Positions 1-5,937 of a stretch of 7,402 nt of DNA are shown here, piece after piece. The notes under the pieces were generated by a model. The model was not told the DNA's origin and searched no databases. It saw only the letters and a program-made list of their open reading frames with translations. The translations under genes and the position numbers were made by a program. Positions within the stretch are counted from its first letter, which is position 1; every line of letters begins with the position of its first letter. The DNA is from Chloroflexi bacterium UBA2235 (lineage in GTDB: Bacteria; Chloroflexota; UBA11872; UBA12225): NCBI GenBank assembly GCA_002347925.1, contig DDYL01000043.1, positions 9,417 to 16,818 of the forward strand. Direction: 5' to 3'.

Positions 1-617
1 CGCGAGGCAAGGGCGACGGCAACCGTAAGGTTCTGCACGTCGTTGTTGGTGAAGCGCAACTGGCCCTGAAGGGCCCGTCCAATGTTCTTGAAGAGCGTGG
101 CACCGACATGGAGGTTCGTCTTGGTCAGTTTCTCGAGATAGTTCTTCTGCACTTCGATCGCGTCCATCGGGACGACCGCTTCAACTGTTGCCGAGCGGAC
201 TGTGCTCGAAAGGAGGTTGAAGTGACCAACCACCTGCGGTGCAGGCAACTCTAGAAGGCTTTTCTCACCTGAAAGCCAATCTCCGACCGGAGGAGGCAGG
301 ATGATCGGTGTGATGATCCTGACGCGTCCGTCGGCAAGCAGGACGAAAACACTGTCCTTGGTGTCCATCCAAGGGATGATGACGTCGCCGGGCTCGTAAT
401 GGAAGAATTCGCCCCCTGCGAAGATCATCGCGATCTCGGCCTCGGTCAACTCGGCAAGCATGTTCGCCTTCTTGCCCCGGTTGACCCAGTCCATCATCTG
501 CTCGCCCGGGTCAGCGCCGAACTCCTCGATCTTCGCGTAGTCGAACTCTTCGTAGTTGTGAGGGCCCATGCGCAGGCCGTTCCTATGGGTGACAATCGCC
601 GGAAGGGTTGCGGTCAT
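1..617 (-). CDS. Cyclic-nucleotide-binding-fold (CRP-effector-like) protein, C-terminus cut by window edge
   Basis: The frame is open from ATG 617 to the left edge, giving 205 visible residues. An SD (GGAGG, 623-627) lies 5 nt upstream and fixes the start. Residues 66-150 read as a cNMP-type beta-roll: FAGGEFFHYEPGDVII (66-81), then a strand ending VLLADGRVR (92-100), then a phosphate-binding-cassette-like stretch GHFNLLSSTVRSATVEA (131-147). The helical part after residue 155 resembles the CRP C-helix. The cassette keeps the arginine (R141) that normally contacts the cyclic phosphate, but the usual Gly-Glu is Gly-His (H132), so cAMP/cGMP binding is doubtful. Residues 1-60 are acidic and unassigned. 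Whether a DNA-binding HTH follows cannot be seen. It lies 81 nt downstream of the K+ channel gene on the same strand, probably in one operon, so a channel regulator is as plausible as a transcription factor. Confidence 0.82.
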   Translation of the reverse strand, partial: MTATLPAIVTHRNGLRMGPHNYEEFDYAKIEEFGADPGEQMMDWVNRGKKANMLAELTEAEIAMIFAGGEFFHYEPGDVIIPWMDTKDSVFVLLADGRVRIITPIILPPPVGDWLSGEKSLLELPAPQVVGHFNLLSSTVRSATVEAVVPMDAIEVQKNYLEKLTKTNLHVGATLFKNIGRALQGQLRFTNNDVQNLTVAVALAS

Positions 618-650
618 GTGTGCCTCCTGATCCCTGAGGAGCCGTACGGC
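618..650 (-). promoter_or_regulatory. SD site of the cNMP-fold gene inside a small inverted repeat, next to a 10-bp palindrome
   Basis: Read on the minus strand, CTCCT (637-641) can pair with AGGAG (624-628) across an 8-nt loop. The second arm overlaps the GGAGG Shine-Dalgarno of the 617 start, so a weak hairpin could mask translation. Immediately upstream is the perfect 10-bp palindrome GCCGTACGGC (641-650). Both are seen in the sequence. A regulatory role is inference, and a 5-bp stem is weak. Confidence 0.35.
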
Positions 651-698
651 GGACCGGCCACTGCCGCCCGCCACAGATTTAGTGGACGATATCCGATG

Positions 699-2075
699 CT
701 AGGTGACCGTGAGGGGTTGCGCGATGATCAGCGCCGCGTCGGTGCTCCCAATGATGTACTCATCCCCTGGGTCCCAAAGTACCTGGATCTTCTCCTGGTC
801 CTGTCCGAGGATCTCTGAACTTGCCTCCGCCATAAGGCGCCGGATGAGGCCAGTCACCCAGCCAGTCCCCGCGCCCATGAGGTCATCGAGGGACACGTTG
901 ATGCGCTCGGAAATGAGCCCGACCAGCAGGATGTTCTGCTGCCGGTACGCCTGAAAGACCTCCTGGTAGGTCAATCCACGGAGGTTGCGCGGGAAGTCGA
1001 TGCGCCGCAGTTCGGCCTCACCGGACGCACGAAGCATCTCGCGAGCAGCATTGCCGAGGCCTGGAGCGAGAGCACCGGCCGACATGAAGAACCCGGCGTC
1101 CTGACCGGCAAGGACGATGTCGTCGACACCAACGCGCCGGATGTCGGCCTCATTGTCGGAGATCATGAGCTCCGCGGTGATCTTGAGATCCGAGTTCATC
1201 TTGCTCGCAGTGAGCACGATCACCGTGGAACGCAAGTCCTCACCACCTGGGGCGACAAGGGTGTCGGCCATGACGATGCAGTTGGAGGCCTTCGCAACTC
1301 CGGCACGCTCAAGGGCCTGCTCGCTGGTGCTGTCACCGCGGACGAAGCGCAGATTGATCCGCCGGTACTTGTACTTGAGTTCTGCGAGCTTTTCCTGATC
1401 CAAGAGGTTGACCAGGACGATTTCCGGCTTGCCTCCAGGGGTGGACGCGATTAATCCCTGAATGACCGCCTCAACCCGGTCGTTCCACCCAGTGATGAGG
1501 GTATGACCGACAGAGGTGATGGCCTCGAGACCACTGCTCGCCGCGAGGGCCTGGGCGACCAACAGACTGGAGAACGCTGCGGTAACAAGGGAGGTGAGAC
1601 CCATGCCGGAAAGCATGGTAAGGAACCCGATGATCCGACCGGGGGTGGTCTTGGGGACCAAGTCACCGTACCCGACGGTCGTCATCGTGACGATTGACCA
1701 CCAGAGACCGCGCTCGAGGTTCGTGATCTGAATTGATTCACCCTCGAGGCTGGTTCCAGTCGGAGCGGCCCAGTGTTCGATGTAATAGACGAGCACGCCG
1801 AGGCCGACCGTGAAGAGCACGATCATCATGACGTAGCGGGCCAGACGGTTGTCGTTGGCAAGGTTCCAGACGGAGGCGACACTCTCGCCAATGCCACTCA
1901 GCGTCTCGCGAGACTGCTGAACCGTTCGGGCGACAACCCCCGGCACGGGTGGTGCTGCCGGCTTCTTCTCATCTGCAGGCGCATCTGCTGCGGTCTTGCC
2001 GAGACCGAATAGCCCAAGGAAGCCACGAACCCAAGAGGGCCCCTGGGTCAGGGGAGGTGACTGAGCGACACGCAT
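699..2075 (-). CDS. Two-TM potassium channel with Kv-type pore and C-terminal RCK domain
   Basis: The 458-residue protein starts at ATG 2075 behind a strong SD (GGAGGGG, 4 nt spacing). Residues 1-79 are an Ala/Pro-rich cytosolic tail. The first membrane helix spans about 81-101. The pore helix GLWWSIVTMT (123-132) leads into the selectivity filter TVGYGD (133-138). The inner helix is about 147-176, with glycines at 157 and 159 that could hinge. An RCK/TrkA-N Rossmann lobe follows (about 189-325), with the nucleotide loop degenerate (TGWNDR, 195-200). The C-terminal lobe (about 350-458) carries an unusual insert, DDLMGAGTGWVTG (397-409). The order pore then RCK is that of MthK, while the WW-(I/V)VTMTTVGYGD pore is typical of Kv channels. 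It should form a tetrameric K+ pore in the inner membrane with a cytosolic gating ring. No voltage sensor precedes the pore. One is encoded by the divergent operon. Confidence 0.94.
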   Translation of the reverse strand: MRVAQSPPLTQGPSWVRGFLGLFGLGKTAADAPADEKKPAAPPVPGVVARTVQQSRETLSGIGESVASVWNLANDNRLARYVMMIVLFTVGLGVLVYYIEHWAAPTGTSLEGESIQITNLERGLWWSIVTMTTVGYGDLVPKTTPGRIIGFLTMLSGMGLTSLVTAAFSSLLVAQALAASSGLEAITSVGHTLITGWNDRVEAVIQGLIASTPGGKPEIVLVNLLDQEKLAELKYKYRRINLRFVRGDSTSEQALERAGVAKASNCIVMADTLVAPGGEDLRSTVIVLTASKMNSDLKITAELMISDNEADIRRVGVDDIVLAGQDAGFFMSAGALAPGLGNAAREMLRASGEAELRRIDFPRNLRGLTYQEVFQAYRQQNILLVGLISERINVSLDDLMGAGTGWVTGLIRRLMAEASSEILGQDQEKIQVLWDPGDEYIIGSTDAALIIAQPLTVT

Positions 2076-2089
2076 GAAACCCCTCCACG

Positions 2090-2108
2090 GTCAGGTACAA
2101 CACCTGAC
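2090..2108. promoter_or_regulatory. Perfect 7-bp inverted repeat, operator or leader hairpin
   Basis: GTCAGGT (2090-2096) and ACCTGAC (2102-2108) form a perfect inverted repeat around ACAAC. It lies 15 bp upstream of the channel ATG and just before its SD. If the leftward promoter candidate at 2122-2151 is right, the repeat sits in the first part of the leader. It could then act as a dimeric-repressor operator or as a 5' RNA hairpin. The repeat is directly visible. Its role is inferred. Confidence 0.5.
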
Positions 2109-2176
2109 GAAACGTGCCGCTATGATAGCGTGCCGCCAAGAACGATGTCTTCGGACCCCCCACGCTCGGAACCATG

Positions 2177-2192
2177 CGCGGTTCAAGCCGCG
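2177..2192. promoter_or_regulatory. CGCGG-N6-CCGCG inverted repeat
   Basis: CGCGG (2177-2181) and CCGCG (2188-2192) flank TTCAAG, which is itself near-palindromic. The site lies in the middle of the divergent region, just upstream of the TACAAT box at 2209-2214. An operator for the rightward operon is possible. GC-rich 5-bp arms can also arise by chance in this composition. Confidence 0.35.
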
Positions 2193-2269
2193 AGAGGGGC
2201 CGTTCTATTACAATGCGCGACGGTGCGTTTCACGCGACACTGGGCGGCGACGGTTGAAGGGTCGGGTGT

Positions 2270-3175
2270 ATGGATCAGCGATACGTTCAACGCGAACCAC
2301 GGGCCTGGACTGAACATTTCCTGGTCCTAGGCTGGCACCGAGGTGTGCCTGCGATTGCGCGCGCATTGATCGCGACGGCAGGGATATCCGCACCGATCAT
2401 CTTCGTGAACATCGGCGAGCCCGAAGACATTGGAAAGCAGCTTGATGAACTCAAGGACTCAATGTCGGTAAAGGACGCGCTCGGCCACGTGCTTTCGGAG
2501 CCGACTTTCCTTCATATACAAGGGAGTCCCGCGGAGAAGGAAGTCTTGCAATCGGCGGGAACGTCCGGGGCGAAGGCCCTGATTATCGTCGCCGACGAAG
2601 TCGCAGGTGCCCTTTCCGGCGCCGATGACCGTACTTTCCGGTACGTGATCTCGGTCCGGGAGTTGAACAAGGACGCAACGATTGTCGCCGAGGTCGTAAG
2701 CCCGGGCCGTACCGGCTACATCAAGAATGCCGGCGCAAGCGAAATCGAGGTGCGCGACACCAGGCAGCCGTTCTACCTGGTTGCCGTTTCCCGCGCGCCT
2801 GGCCTTGGTTCCGGTGCACGACAGCTCTTCGGTGCCGGTAGTGCGCAAGCGATTCGCAAGCAGGTGGTGCCACAGGAACTCTGGAACAAGAACCTGGCTG
2901 AGTGCCGGGCATGGTTCCGCAGTGAGCGCGCCGAACTGGTCATCGGGATCATCAGTGACCCGGAAAGCCTGTCGGTCAACGACGTCATGGGAACCGGTAC
3001 CGGCTGGGTTCAGGGCTTCATTGAACGAATGCTCGCGGAGTCAGGACAGGACGTTCTTGCGGAAGCCCGTGGACAACGTCAGGTGCGGATCAATCCACCC
3101 GATGACTACGTGATCGGGATCCGTGATTCGGCAATCGTCATCCCAACCGGACGCAAGTTGGCAGCGAAGACCTAG
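2270..3175 (+). CDS. Stand-alone RCK (TrkA-like) subunit, paralogue of the channel's cytosolic half
   Basis: A 301-residue soluble protein with no membrane segment. ATG 2270 has a GAAGGG SD-like site 8 nt upstream. It aligns with the RCK half of the divergent channel. Its beta1/loop HFLVLGWHRGVPAIARALI (16-34) matches HTLITGWNDRVEAVIQGLI in the channel. The RCK_N lobe (about 16-165) contains HIQGSPAEKEVLQSAG (82-97) and AKALIIVADE (101-110). Then come APGLGSGARQLF (176-187) and a C-lobe with NDVMGTGTGWVQGFI (237-251) and DDYVIGIRDSAIVI (278-291). The canonical GxGxxG is degenerate, so nucleotide binding is uncertain. In MthK the second set of gating-ring subunits comes from an internal start in the channel gene. 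Here a dedicated gene may supply them, giving a mixed gating ring. It is first in the rightward operon and ends 19 nt before the voltage-sensor gene. Confidence 0.88.
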   Translation: MDQRYVQREPRAWTEHFLVLGWHRGVPAIARALIATAGISAPIIFVNIGEPEDIGKQLDELKDSMSVKDALGHVLSEPTFLHIQGSPAEKEVLQSAGTSGAKALIIVADEVAGALSGADDRTFRYVISVRELNKDATIVAEVVSPGRTGYIKNAGASEIEVRDTRQPFYLVAVSRAPGLGSGARQLFGAGSAQAIRKQVVPQELWNKNLAECRAWFRSERAELVIGIISDPESLSVNDVMGTGTGWVQGFIERMLAESGQDVLAEARGQRQVRINPPDDYVIGIRDSAIVIPTGRKLAAKT

Positions 3176-3178
3176 ACG

Positions 3179-3197
3179 GGAAGGCGAGACGAACGTG
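3179..3197 (+). promoter_or_regulatory. SD and GTG start deciding the voltage-sensor gene's N-terminus
   Basis: GGAAGG (3179-3184) sits 10 nt before GTG 3195, just after the RCK gene's TAG (3173-3175). The only in-frame ATG further upstream (3123) would overlap the RCK gene by 53 bp and encode a basic stretch that is a shadow of it. GTG 3195 is therefore preferred. The spacing is slightly long. Confidence 0.65.
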
Positions 3198-4745
3198 GAA
3201 CCTCCCCGCTGGCAGCGCCTGGATGCGTCTGCACCTGACCAGAAACCGGATCCAAGCGCGAGTGTTCAGCCGACTGATCCTCCCAAGGGGACACCAGACG
3301 GGGAAGAACACGAGGTGGTTCCCCAAGCGACACATGACGACGGTCGGCCCAACGTGGCTGAGGCCAGCGTCTCTACCGACACAGCCGTGACCAGTCCCGC
3401 TGCTCAGGGGTCACAGGAGGGCACACCAGCGATGGCATCAACGCAACCGGGCCCAGCATCGGGTAGTTCCAGCGAGCCGTCGTCCCAATCTGCGACGCCT
3501 TCCAATGACACGGCGGCGCCATCCAATCCAGCAGGAGTGACGCCATCCCAACCGACCGAGGCCGAAGACGCAAAGGCAGAAGCCAAAGCTGAAACTGAAG
3601 CCTCAGCCGAGGCGAAGGCCGCCGTAGAAGTTCCAGGAGAGGCGCCTGTGGAGGCCGGTCCGGTTCAGCCGGCAGCCGTCCCACACGTCCCGTGGACGAC
3701 CCGCCTCCGTGAGTACATTGGTCATGCCTATAGCCATGATGGCACGTCAGATTCTGCCCATCACGCGTATCTGGTGTCGTGGCTGGTAGCCATTTCACTT
3801 GTCCTACTCGTCCTGGAGGGTGCGCCCGAGTTCAGGACATTCGTACCTGCCGACATGCCGTCGCCGACTGCGACGGTAGAACCGACCGCGACACCTGACA
3901 TGGTTACCTCGATCCGTCAAGTGGTTCAAGAAGAAATCTCTCGGAACCGGACCTTGCCAACAACCGTGTCTGAGCTGCCTACGGTGACCCCGCAACCTAC
4001 GCCTGAACCATCTCCTACCCCGACCGATGCGGAAGCAGCAGCTGCAAAGGCGATTACACGTGAGCCATGGTTCACGTTTCCTGAGGAGGCGGAGGGCATC
4101 CCGCACACCATTTTCGTCGTACTCGAAGGGGTGATTGCGTTCCTCTTTGCAATCGACTACGTGCTGAATGCGGTGTACCAGAAGCGATCACGTGACTACC
4201 TGCTCGGCATCTGGGGGATTATCGACCTCATAGCCATCCTTCCGTTCTTCATTGTCCTCGCCAACTACCTCGGATTTCTTGGCGAGGGCGAACTTCCCCA
4301 ATGGGTCGTGTTCATCCAAGGGCTACGGATCCTGAGGGCAATCAAGCTGTTCAGAGTAGTCAGTGACACCAGAACGGAAAACGCCCTCGGCGAGGTCATT
4401 GAAGGAAATACGTTCCATCGGGACATCCTGTTCGGTTTACTTGCGGTGTTCAGCACGGTAGCCATGATGGAAATCTTGGGATGGACCAATGACAGGCACC
4501 TGTTCTGGGTTTACATCGGGATTCTTTCCGCAGTGACCGTGGCAATCCGCCGGTGGCTCATGCACAGCGAACGCGGTGGCCTGAGTGCGTTGCTTGTGGT
4601 GGTTTCGCTGCTAACCGGCACTGCGATGTCGGTGACGCAGGATCGCCTCGGCGATGCGCCAGTCGGCGAATTGACTGCGCTTTACACCGTTATCTTCGTG
4701 ACCGTGTCGTGGCTCCAGATCGAAGCCAAGGACGGGGCGCTGTAG
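3195..4745 (+). CDS. Pore-less voltage-sensor-domain membrane protein
   Basis: 516 residues from GTG 3195. Residues 1-165 are disordered (Pro/Ser/Thr/Glu-rich) with an Ala/Glu/Lys helix-like run at 121-146. S1 is about 191-209. A long Pro/Thr-rich outer loop (210-301) contains PTATVEPTATP-like text. S2 is about 303-328, with E311, F318 and D321. S3 contains WGIIDLIAILPFF (340-352) with D344. S4 carries R378, R381, K384 and R387, exactly every third residue. E311/F318/D321/D344 reproduce the spacing of Shaker E283/F290/E293/D316 (7, 3 and 23 residues), the charge-transfer centre. After S4 come four further hydrophobic segments (about 411-429, 436-455, 463-480, 493-508) with no P-loop or TVGYG-like filter. 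It should sense membrane voltage in the inner membrane. Because the neighbouring channel has a Kv-like pore but no sensor, I infer it acts on that pore in trans. A proton pathway, as in Hv1, is the main alternative. Confidence 0.85.
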   Translation: MEPPRWQRLDASAPDQKPDPSASVQPTDPPKGTPDGEEHEVVPQATHDDGRPNVAEASVSTDTAVTSPAAQGSQEGTPAMASTQPGPASGSSSEPSSQSATPSNDTAAPSNPAGVTPSQPTEAEDAKAEAKAETEASAEAKAAVEVPGEAPVEAGPVQPAAVPHVPWTTRLREYIGHAYSHDGTSDSAHHAYLVSWLVAISLVLLVLEGAPEFRTFVPADMPSPTATVEPTATPDMVTSIRQVVQEEISRNRTLPTTVSELPTVTPQPTPEPSPTPTDAEAAAAKAITREPWFTFPEEAEGIPHTIFVVLEGVIAFLFAIDYVLNAVYQKRSRDYLLGIWGIIDLIAILPFFIVLANYLGFLGEGELPQWVVFIQGLRILRAIKLFRVVSDTRTENALGEVIEGNTFHRDILFGLLAVFSTVAMMEILGWTNDRHLFWVYIGILSAVTVAIRRWLMHSERGGLSALLVVVSLLTGTAMSVTQDRLGDAPVGELTALYTVIFVTVSWLQIEAKDGAL

Positions 4746-4822
4746 GCACGCCCCTTCCCCCAAATACGCCGGCTTCAGGTGGAACCCGGCACCAACCCTC
4801 GCATCGTCTGGATAACCGGACT

Positions 4823-5923
4823 GTGCGGGGGTCTGGCGTTTCAGGCGCACCGTCATCGCTTGCTTCCATTGCACGGCAGGTTGCCTGGAGCGGGGTGATT
4901 GCCATCGCCGCCGCCGTGGCCGTCGGTTTGTGGAGCGATTGGCACAAGTTGGCGGGCGCGTTCGACTCCTTCGCGTGGGACGCCATCCCGATCGCGATCG
5001 GCTTGACTGCGGTCAATGCGACGATCCGGTTCGGAAAGTGGCACTACTACTGCCACCGGATTGGCGCGTACCCCACGCTATCCGAAAGTGCGTTGATCTT
5101 CGTCGCCGGGTTTGCCCTGACCGTCACCCCAGGGAAGACCGGCGAACTTCTGAAGGCATATTTCCTTAGTCGCAGGACCGGGGTGGACGCTTGGCGCGCA
5201 GCGCCGATCAGCCTTGCCGAACGTGCTACCGATGGGTTTGCGGTCCTCGTGCTCACCGGGGCCGGATTGTCGATCATCTGGCACACCGCGTGGCCGGTGG
5301 CGATCACGCTGGCCGGAACGGTCGCCGGATGTTCCCTGCTCGCCCTGATAGGTGGGACACGGGTTGGGCTGCCAAAACCGGTCGCCCGAATCTGGACACG
5401 GCTCTCAAGCCATCCCCGCGCTCAACGGATCGTTGCGATGGCGGGTTCACGGATCCGCGACACCGCGGATGGCGCCGCGATGATCTTTGACGTGCGAAGC
5501 CTACTCCTGGCGTTTGGTCTGGGTTTGCTCTCCTGGGGAGCCGAAAGCCTTGCGCTTTGGTACGCACTTCATGCGTTCGGACTGCCTGCGAACCTCGACC
5601 TGCTGGGCTACGCGCTCGCAGCACTGAACGCAGGCACCCTCGCCGGAGCCGTGTCGCTGATGCCCGGTGGTGCGGGGGCGGCCGAAGCAACGATTGCGGG
5701 AATCCTGACGGGATCGGTCTCTCCCGCCATTGCCGGTGCCGCAACCCTGATCATCCGCCTGTGCACGGTATGGATCGGGGCAGTGCTCGGATTGGGTGCC
5801 CTCGTCGCCCTTCGCGACTGTTTCACACCGGTCGGTGCGGCGGGCGAACCCGTTGCGGAGAAAACCTCAGGTGGCCTCCTGCAAAGAAACAACCCCTCCC
5901 CCGCAAGCGGGAGAGGGGAGTAG
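4823..5923 (+). CDS. YbhN/LPG-synthase-TM family (UPF0104-like) integral membrane protein
   Basis: 366 residues from GTG 4823, the only in-frame start between the previous stop (4745) and the first membrane helix. Its SD is poor, so the start is tentative. GTG 4709 would overlap the upstream gene, and GTG 4895 would begin inside the first helix. About seven or more hydrophobic segments occur, for example 23-36, 54-68, 88-102, 136-153, 157-177, 226-247 and 300-330. Family motifs are VTPGKTGELLKAY (101-113), ERATD (133-137) and MPGGAGAAEA (280-289), the P-G-G-x-G-x-x-E signature of the flippase-like lysylphosphatidylglycerol synthase membrane domain. There is no soluble aminoacyl-transferase domain, so it is not an MprF. 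A lipid- or glycolipid-related transport role is the family expectation, with the substrate unknown. The last ten or so residues (NPSPASGRGE) are encoded by a repeat-like palindrome. It probably shares the operon of the voltage-sensor gene, 77 bp upstream. Confidence 0.82.
   Translation: MRGSGVSGAPSSLASIARQVAWSGVIAIAAAVAVGLWSDWHKLAGAFDSFAWDAIPIAIGLTAVNATIRFGKWHYYCHRIGAYPTLSESALIFVAGFALTVTPGKTGELLKAYFLSRRTGVDAWRAAPISLAERATDGFAVLVLTGAGLSIIWHTAWPVAITLAGTVAGCSLLALIGGTRVGLPKPVARIWTRLSSHPRAQRIVAMAGSRIRDTADGAAMIFDVRSLLLAFGLGLLSWGAESLALWYALHAFGLPANLDLLGYALAALNAGTLAGAVSLMPGGAGAAEATIAGILTGSVSPAIAGAATLIIRLCTVWIGAVLGLGALVALRDCFTPVGAAGEPVAEKTSGGLLQRNNPSPASGRGE
5882..5918 (-). terminator. REP-like hairpin acting as terminator of the ManD-family gene
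   Basis: CCCCTCCCCCGC (5893-5904) pairs with GCGGGAGAGGGG (5907-5918), 11 of 12 positions complementary with one C/A mismatch and a CAAG turn. Read leftward, the stem is followed by TTGTTTCTTT, a T-rich tract, so it fits an intrinsic terminator for the gene ending at 5938. Read rightward there is no T-run. The hairpin lies inside the 3' end of the converging YbhN-like gene. Its sequence and its translation (PSPASGRGE) resemble short palindromic repeats dispersed in many genomes. Confidence 0.6.
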
Positions 5924-5937
5924 GGTTCCGGACAGCG

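Larger units (their letters stand above)
2076..2269. promoter_or_regulatory. Divergent control region between the channel and RCK/voltage-sensor operons
   Basis: This 194-bp gene-free region separates two outward-facing starts, so it must hold both promoters. For the leftward channel gene the best candidate is -35 AAGACA (complement of 2146-2151), an 18-bp spacer, and -10 TATCAT (complement of 2122-2127). That would start a leader of about 40 nt. The -10 lies in an 11-bp palindrome, GCTATGATAGC (2119-2129), which also reads TATGAT rightward. A second rightward -10 candidate is TACAAT (2209-2214), but no good -35 was found for it. The 8-mer GCGACGGT recurs at 2217-2224 and 2247-2254, 30 bp apart. 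The promoter boxes are weak matches judged by eye. The palindromes are certain as sequence. Confidence 0.5.

Noticed and set aside
399..818. Rightward open frame of 139 codons
   Set aside because: It is antisense to the cNMP-fold gene and to the 3' end of the channel gene, with no SD and no recognisable motif.
3123..3194. Upstream ATG extension of the voltage-sensor gene
   Set aside because: It overlaps the conserved end of the RCK gene and encodes a shadow sequence. GTG 3195 has a purine-rich SD just after the RCK stop.
3555..3635. Repetitive GC-rich segment encoding Ala/Glu/Lys residues, considered as a DNA repeat
   Set aside because: The repeats are imperfect and codon-based. The pattern is explained by low-complexity protein sequence.
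4422..4745. A hidden pore loop after S4 in the voltage-sensor protein
   Set aside because: I looked for TVGYG, GYG, GFG or Nav-type filter text after residue 390 and found none.
4553..4822. Upstream extension of the YbhN-like gene into the voltage-sensor gene
   Set aside because: It would overlap the sensor gene by nearly 200 bp, and its translation is a Cys/Arg-rich shadow. Family similarity begins only after about 4840.
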